DNA of 33,790 bases from Kiritimatiellia bacterium (lineage in GTDB: Bacteria; Verrucomicrobiota; Kiritimatiellia; CAIQIC01; Lenti-01), in contig JAFYAC010000008.1 of the NCBI GenBank assembly GCA_017540905.1, positions 1-33,790 on the forward strand, read 5' to 3'. The notes beneath the pieces are model-generated. The model did no database searches. It had not been told where the DNA came from and saw only the letters and a list, made by a program, of their open reading frames with translations. Positions within the stretch are counted from its first letter, which is position 1. Every line of letters starts with the position of its first letter. Shown piece after piece: positions 29,785 through 33,790 of the stretch. The translations under genes and the position numbers were made by a program.

Positions 29785-29865
29785 ACGGAAAGCGCGGGCG
29801 TCGGCGGGCGGGAGCGGGGTGGCCATGGGGGGGGACGGCGAGGGAATGCACGCGTTTTCCTTGTA

Positions 29866-29882
29866 TTTCCCGTGATTGCAAA
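29866..29882 (+). promoter_or_regulatory. TTTCCCGTGATTGCAAA motif, copy 5, upstream of the sirtuin gene
   Basis: Exact consensus with TGGG two bases later. It lies about 75 bp before the sirtuin start, in the gap between divergent genes. Confidence 0.55.
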
Positions 29883-29957
29883 CATGGGTGGAGAAATGGG
29901 TGGCGGCGCGGCGGCGGAGGGTGTAGGGTGTGGACGGAAACCAGGAAAGGAACCGGC

Positions 29958-30743
29958 ATGAAGGCAAAAGCGGACATCGAGGAACGGATACGGGATGCGG
30001 CGAGGGCCATCGCGGGGGCGCGCTGGCTGACGGCCTTCAGCGGGGCCGGCATCTCGGTGGAAAGCGGAATCCCGCCCTTCCGCGGGGAGAACGGCGTGTG
30101 GGAGAAATACGATCCCGAAATCCTCGACCTCGACTTTTTCCGCGCGCATCCGGAGCGCTCCTGGCCGGCCATACGGGAGATGTTCACCTCGTTCCTCGGG
30201 ACCGAAGGGCGCACGCCCGTCCGCCCCAACCGCGCCCACGAGGTCCTGGCGCAGTGGGAGAAGGAGGGGCTCCTCCAGTGCGTCATCACGCAGAACATCG
30301 ACGGCCTCCACGCGGCCGCCGGCAACCGCAAGCTGGTGGAGTTCCACGGCCATTGCCGCACGATGACCTGCCTGGACTGCGGCCGGCAGATTCCCCTCAA
30401 CGGGGAGACGGTGCGCGATGCGGTGCCCCGCTGCTCCTGCGGCGGCCTGTTCAAGCCGGACTTCGTGTTCTTCGGCGAAGGGATTCCCCCGCATGCGATG
30501 GAAGAGGCGGAACGGGCGGCCGCGCGCACGGACTGCATGGTGCTGGTTGGCACCTCTGGCGTCGTGTATCCGGCGGCGGCCATGCCGGTGCTGGCCAAGC
30601 GCAACGGAGCGACGATCATTGAGGTCAACCCCGTCCCCTCGGACTACACGGGACGCATCACGGACATCTTCCTGCCGATGAAGGCGGGCGAGGCGTTCGC
30701 GCGCCTGGCGGAGGCCGTGGCGGCGGAATCGGCGGGGGACTGA
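29958..30743 (+). CDS. cobB: SIR2 family NAD-dependent protein deacylase
   Basis: 261 aa from ATG 29958, preceded by AGGAAAGGAA. It removes acyl groups from lysines using NAD+. Visible: FSGAGISVESGIPPFRG (NAD-binding, near residues 33-49), TQNIDGLH, catalytic histidine in FHGHC, and a zinc module TCLDCG with CSCGG. Then FFGEGIP, VLVGTSGVVYPAA and a final EVNPVPSDYT. Length and motifs match class III CobB-like proteins; the acyl preference is not clear. A longer frame exists upstream but lacks a ribosome site. It converges with cca: the two stop codons are 9 bp apart, within a GC-rich hairpin. Confidence 0.93.
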   Translation: MKAKADIEERIRDAARAIAGARWLTAFSGAGISVESGIPPFRGENGVWEKYDPEILDLDFFRAHPERSWPAIREMFTSFLGTEGRTPVRPNRAHEVLAQWEKEGLLQCVITQNIDGLHAAAGNRKLVEFHGHCRTMTCLDCGRQIPLNGETVRDAVPRCSCGGLFKPDFVFFGEGIPPHAMEEAERAAARTDCMVLVGTSGVVYPAAAMPVLAKRNGATIIEVNPVPSDYTGRITDIFLPMKAGEAFARLAEAVAAESAGD

Positions 30744-30744
30744 C

Positions 30745-30763
30745 CCGCCCCGTCAGGGGGCGG
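30745..30763. terminator. Shared hairpin between convergent cobB and cca stops
   Basis: CCGCCCC (30745-30751) pairs with GGGGCGG (30757-30763) around GTCAG. The cca stop codon overlaps the loop. There is no T tract, so termination is uncertain. Confidence 0.35.
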
Positions 30764-32150
30764 CGGGCGGGAGGAATTCCGGCAGGCGCGCCAGGAGGGC
30801 GGCCTTGTCGGTCTCGCCCTCGAGCTGGAGGTCGTAGAGCGCTTGCAGGATGGGCTTGAAGCCCGGACCGGGAGTCAATCCGGCGGCAACCAGGTCGCGG
30901 CCCATCACGAGGGGGGCGGGGAGGACGGGTTCGGAGGCGAAGCGGGCGCGGGCTTCGGCCAGGAAGCCGAGGATGCTGCGGTCGCCGTGCGAGCAGACGC
31001 AGTCGAGGTGGTGCAGGACGAGCTCGTCTTCCAGCGTCGGCGCGGCGAGCAGACGGCGCAGCTTGGCCGGGCGCATGCGGGGGGCGTCGGCGAGGCGCAT
31101 GTGGTTGCCGACCATCCAGGCGACGTCGTCGACCAGCGCGTTGGGGCATCGCAGGCGCGCGAGGATGCCGCGGACCATTTCTTCCCCGACGGCGGCGTGG
31201 CGCTCGAAGCGCCAGCGCAGGGTGCCGTCCGGCAGCGTGGCGAGCCGCGCGGTGGGGGGCTTGCCGACATCGTGCAGCAGCACGGCCAGGGCCAGGCGCG
31301 GGGACGGGTGCGGCGGGAGGCGGGAAAGCATGAGGCGGGTGTGGACGTACACGTCGCCCTCGGGATGGAACTCGGGAGGTTGCTCGACACCGTGCATGGC
31401 GGAGATTTCGGGCAGGATTTCGCGGAGCAGCCCGGAGGCGTCGAGGAGGTCGAGCGCGGCCCCGGCGTCGCGGGCTTCCGTCAGGATGCGGAGGAGTTCC
31501 TCCCGGATCCGCTCGGCGCTGATTCCGAGTATGCCGCCGGCGAGCGCCCGGATGGCGCCGAAGGTCCCCGGCTCGATGCCGAAGCCCAGGGTCGAGGCAA
31601 AACGCACGGCGCGCAGCATGCGCAGGCGGTCCTCGGAAAAGCGCCTGGACGGCTCGCCGATGGCCCGCACCGTGCGCGCGGCCAGGTCGGCGCGTCCGCC
31701 CACCCAGTCGCAGACGCGCGCGGGGGGGACCGGATCCAGCAGGAGGGCGTTGACGGTGAAGTCGCGGCGCAGCACATCCTCGCGCGCGTCGGTGAAGCGG
31801 AGGGTGCCGGGATCGGGGTGGCGGCCGTCCGCGTAGGTGGATTCCGCGCGGAACGTCGCCACCTCGACCGGGGCCTCGCCGGGGAAGAGTGCGGAATCCG
31901 GCACGACGGTGATGATGCCGAACGCCTTGCCGATGGGCAGCGAATGCTTGAAAAGGCTTTCGATGGCGTCCGGGCGCGCGGAAGTCACGACATCGTAATC
32001 CTTGGGCGTGCGGCCCAGGAGCAGATCGCGCACGCAACCGCCGACGAACCACGCTTCGTGGCCGGCCCCGCGCAGGGTCGCGAGGACGTGCAGCGGAAAG
32101 GGCGGTACAAGGAGCGGATCGGGCGCTGGAAATGTTTCCGGTGTTGTCAT
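30753..32150 (-). CDS. cca: tRNA nucleotidyltransferase / poly(A) polymerase family with HD domain
   Basis: 465 aa from ATG 32150; the upstream extension would need a TTG start. Adds or repairs 3'-CCA on tRNA, or adds poly(A). Class II polymerase head: FVGGCVRDLLLGRTPKDYDV with the metal-binding DYD at 51-53, then REDVLRRDFTVNALLLDP, FSEDRLRMLRAVRFASTLGF. An HD domain follows (VLLHDVGKPPT, near 291-300). CCA-adding and poly(A) forms are hard to tell apart. The tRNA-Gln in this window encodes its own CCA, so a repair role is plausible. There is no ribosome site and only a weak -10-like TATCTA region upstream. Confidence 0.9.
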   Translation of the reverse strand: MTTPETFPAPDPLLVPPFPLHVLATLRGAGHEAWFVGGCVRDLLLGRTPKDYDVVTSARPDAIESLFKHSLPIGKAFGIITVVPDSALFPGEAPVEVATFRAESTYADGRHPDPGTLRFTDAREDVLRRDFTVNALLLDPVPPARVCDWVGGRADLAARTVRAIGEPSRRFSEDRLRMLRAVRFASTLGFGIEPGTFGAIRALAGGILGISAERIREELLRILTEARDAGAALDLLDASGLLREILPEISAMHGVEQPPEFHPEGDVYVHTRLMLSRLPPHPSPRLALAVLLHDVGKPPTARLATLPDGTLRWRFERHAAVGEEMVRGILARLRCPNALVDDVAWMVGNHMRLADAPRMRPAKLRRLLAAPTLEDELVLHHLDCVCSHGDRSILGFLAEARARFASEPVLPAPLVMGRDLVAAGLTPGPGFKPILQALYDLQLEGETDKAALLARLPEFLPPAAP

Positions 32151-32284
32151 GGTTTCGATGCCGAAGGTTGGTTGCCGATGCGATGTTTCCGCCACTAGAT
32201 AGCAAACGCCCGATGCATCTGGCAACAGCGCGGACAACCCGCAAGCCCCGGCCCGGCATCACTCCCGCCGCGAGCCCCCGGAAA

Positions 32285-32377
32285 TTTTCCAATGATTGGA
32301 AAACTTTTTTCCAATGGTTGGAAAATCCGGGCCAGTTTTTCCAATGATTGGAAAAAAAGTTTCCAATGGTTGGAAAA
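32285..32377. repeat. Cluster of four phased TTCCAATSATTGG-type palindromes upstream of cca
   Basis: Centres at 32294, 32316, 32346 and 32368 give spacings of 22, 30 and 22 bp. Sequences alternate between TTTTCCAATGATTGGAAAA and TTCCAATGGTTGGAA types. Located between cca and the rRNA leader. Confidence 0.9.
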
Positions 32378-33040
32378 ATTCAACGGACAAAATTTATTGT
32401 GTTTTTGCGAATCCACGGATGAATTCGGCGCACTGACTCTTCCCCGCGTTTGCAGAAGCGGAGGAAGCAGCGCGAAAAAAAAGCACAACACAAGGGCCCA
32501 TTGCCCATCGCTCAGACTGCGAAGTTTCCCTGCGCGCCGCGCATGCCTGGCAACCGCAAGCGAGAAAAAGGCTCGTGGAAGCGACAGGATTTTCTTGCGA
32601 AATTTTGTGATGCATGATGAGTTGAGTTTTATATGAGATTTCAAATATTTCAAATTTGAAATTTCAAATAATCTTGTCCATTTTTGGACGAGTTTTCTTG
32701 TGCATGTTTTACGGAAAAACAGACTGATCAATGCCCGTGAAAAAGTTGTCGGGAGGGGTCCGGATTGTCCCGAACAATCTGGCCGACAACGGGAGAAGAA
32801 AAATCAAAAAAAAGGAATTTATACATGATTGTCGAGAATGGTTGAAAATTATCAGATCATTTTAATCCTTCTGCGATCAGGACGAGGTCCTCGCCGAATT
32901 GGGGGCGGAGAGAGCCGTTTCGGGGTGGCGGAAGGGGCGGATCTAGGGCGTGAAAGGGAAAATCCACAAAAAAAGTGAGGTTGCATCCAATTGCGGGAGA
33001 GCGGATTGAAAACAATCGAAAAAAAATTTGAAAAAAGTTG
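32378..33040. other. AT-rich gap upstream of the rRNA operon
   Basis: GC content drops sharply. It holds three ATTTCAAAT copies (32638, 32647, 32661), two of which form a perfect 16-bp palindrome at 32647-32662, and a hairpin with T tract at 32745-32790. Long frames here show no family features. No gene is called. Confidence 0.5.
32745..32790 (-). terminator. Hairpin plus T tract on the minus strand
   Basis: GTTGTCGG (32745-32752) pairs with CCGACAAC (32783-32790). An inner GATTGT/ACAATC stem extends it. On the minus strand CTTTTTCAC follows. A TATAAA box lies 28 bp upstream (32823-32818), so a short minus-strand RNA of about 70 nt is possible. Confidence 0.4.
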
Positions 33041-33069
33041 TTGACGCCGCATGGGGGCTCATGTACATT
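33041..33069 (+). promoter_or_regulatory. rRNA promoter P1
   Basis: TTGACG (33041-33046), 17-bp spacer, TACATT (33064-33069), with an A/T-rich upstream element (AAAAAAAATTTGAAAAAAG) typical of strong rRNA promoters. Confidence 0.7.
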
Positions 33070-33153
33070 GCCCCACGCTTGAACGAACCAAGGCGAACGA
33101 AAGCCGAGGGAAGGGCAAGCGAGGTTCTGTCAGAAAAAAAGTGATTTTGGGTG

Positions 33154-33181
33154 TTGACAAACTCAAGAGACATGCTAAAGT
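33154..33181 (+). promoter_or_regulatory. rRNA promoter P2
   Basis: TTGACA (33154-33159), 16-bp spacer, TAAAGT (33176-33181). It leads into the leader of the rRNA operon. Confidence 0.65.
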
Positions 33182-33278
33182 CACGGCAGAATCAAGACAG
33201 CGGACTGTTCCAGTTCCGCATCGCAGTTCGGGTCGCCCTTGACCAAGTAGGGAAAGGGAACAAAGAATTGCGCGTCTA

Positions 33279-33293
33279 AATCGGTCTTTGGAA
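33279..33293 (+). promoter_or_regulatory. Possible boxA antitermination site
   Basis: CGGTCTTTGGAAAT-like sequence in the rRNA leader resembles boxA (TGCTCTTTGA). Two hairpins follow at 33314-33337 (9-bp stem) and 33433-33448 (GCGGGG-GCAA-CCCCGC), probable processing structures. Confidence 0.4.
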
Positions 33294-33464
33294 ATCGGAA
33301 TATCGTTCATGTACGCCGCTTCGGATCAGAAGCGGCGAGGTAAGTACAAAACAGCTTGTGAAGAGTCTAAGTTAATTCTTCAAGCCGGCCGGACCTAATT
33401 CGGTCGGCCCAAAAGGATTCAAACCCAGCCTCGCGGGGGCAACCCCGCAGGTCTCACCATATTC

Positions 33465-33790
33465 ATTATGGAGAGTTTGATCCTGGCTCAGAACGAACGC
33501 TGGCGGCGTGGATTAGGCATGCAAGTCGAACGAGAATCTAGGGAATCAAGTTTTCGGACAAGGTTCGCTGGAGGAAAGTGGCGGAAGGGTGAGTACAACA
33601 TGGGCAATCCATCTCCAAGTTGGGTATAACTCCGCGAAAGCGGGGATAATCCCGAATGTGGTGAGCCGGGGCATCCCGGCGAAACTAAAGGTGGGGACCG
33701 CAAGGCCTGCCGCTTGGAGCCGAGCCCGTGCACTATCAGCTTGTTGGCGAGGTAACGGCCCACCAAGGCTATGACGGTTAGCTGGTCTGA
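33465..33790 (+). rRNA. 16S ribosomal RNA, 5' part (continues past the window)
   Basis: The universal GAGTTTGATCCTGGCTCAG is at 33473-33491, followed by GAACGAACGCTGGCGGCGTG and GCATGCAAGTCGAACG. The 5' end is placed by counting back eight bases as in E. coli. About 326 nt are visible up to the region of the helix near position 320. The signature suits the Kiritimatiellota/Verrucomicrobiota side of the PVC group. Confidence 0.97.

Noticed and set aside
32195..32731. 178-codon minus-strand frame in the rRNA upstream gap
   Set aside because: Passes through the palindrome array and AT-rich DNA; composition is unlike neighbouring genes.

Overview
The window looks like a chromosomal segment of a high-GC bacterium of the PVC superphylum, most likely an uncultured Kiritimatiellota-type lineage. 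The evidence is the start of a 16S rRNA gene at the right edge, the roughly 65-70% GC coding style, and gene types common in that group: a Ser/Thr kinase next to a formylglycine-generating-enzyme-like protein, and a REP-associated tyrosine transposase with a C-terminal extension. The phylum call is inference from gene content and a partial 16S.

Layout, left to right. 1-302: N-terminus of an Arg/Gly/Asp-rich protein running off the left edge (-). 729-3320: divergent ugd (UDP-glucose dehydrogenase) and mvaS (HMG-CoA synthase), each with a visible promoter. 3321-3848: gene-free, with two nested inverted repeats. 3849-5528: a GspE/PilB secretion ATPase. 5571-8322: a lower-GC Ser/Thr kinase plus FGE-like protein on the minus strand, bracketed by 37-bp imperfect direct repeats, one of which is the 3' end of the ATPase gene. 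8323-11853: probable replication-origin neighbourhood (dnaA, dnaN). 11885-12895: a RAYT transposase where recF would often be. 13113-14642: mtaD and a small Cys-rich protein. 14681-16560: an accessory-looking stretch with a TPR lipoprotein candidate, two TAGAGCGG-ended repeat elements, 8-bp CTAG repeats and tRNA-Gln. 16560-24410: ptsP, a HIT protein, purH and a large GT-C-like membrane protein. 24620-25760: two tandem paralogous small helical proteins of unknown function. 25985-32150: thiD, a conserved-looking unknown with one TM segment, an FAD-linked oxidase, a sirtuin and cca. 32151-33464: a long AT-rich leader with two rRNA promoters, then the start of the 16S gene.

Most genes are housekeeping: replication, purine, thiamine and isoprenoid metabolism, tRNA maturation and PTS-Ntr signalling. 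The unusual content is mostly non-coding. Twelve copies of a near-perfect palindrome, TTTCCAATGATTGGAAA and variants, lie in four intergenic clusters. Every two-copy cluster and the first pair of each four-copy cluster has exactly 22 bp between centres; the other spacings are 30, 31 and 22 bp. This helical phasing suggests cooperative binding by an unidentified protein. A related asymmetric motif, TTTCCCGTGATTGCAAA, occurs alone at five other intergenic sites, often beside a promoter. Several further palindromic repeat families coexist with the RAYT gene, a possible mobilising enzyme.

Many promoters fit TTGACA-N16/17-xAxxxT. In several genes the -10 box ends only 6-8 nt before the ATG, which implies leaderless mRNAs.
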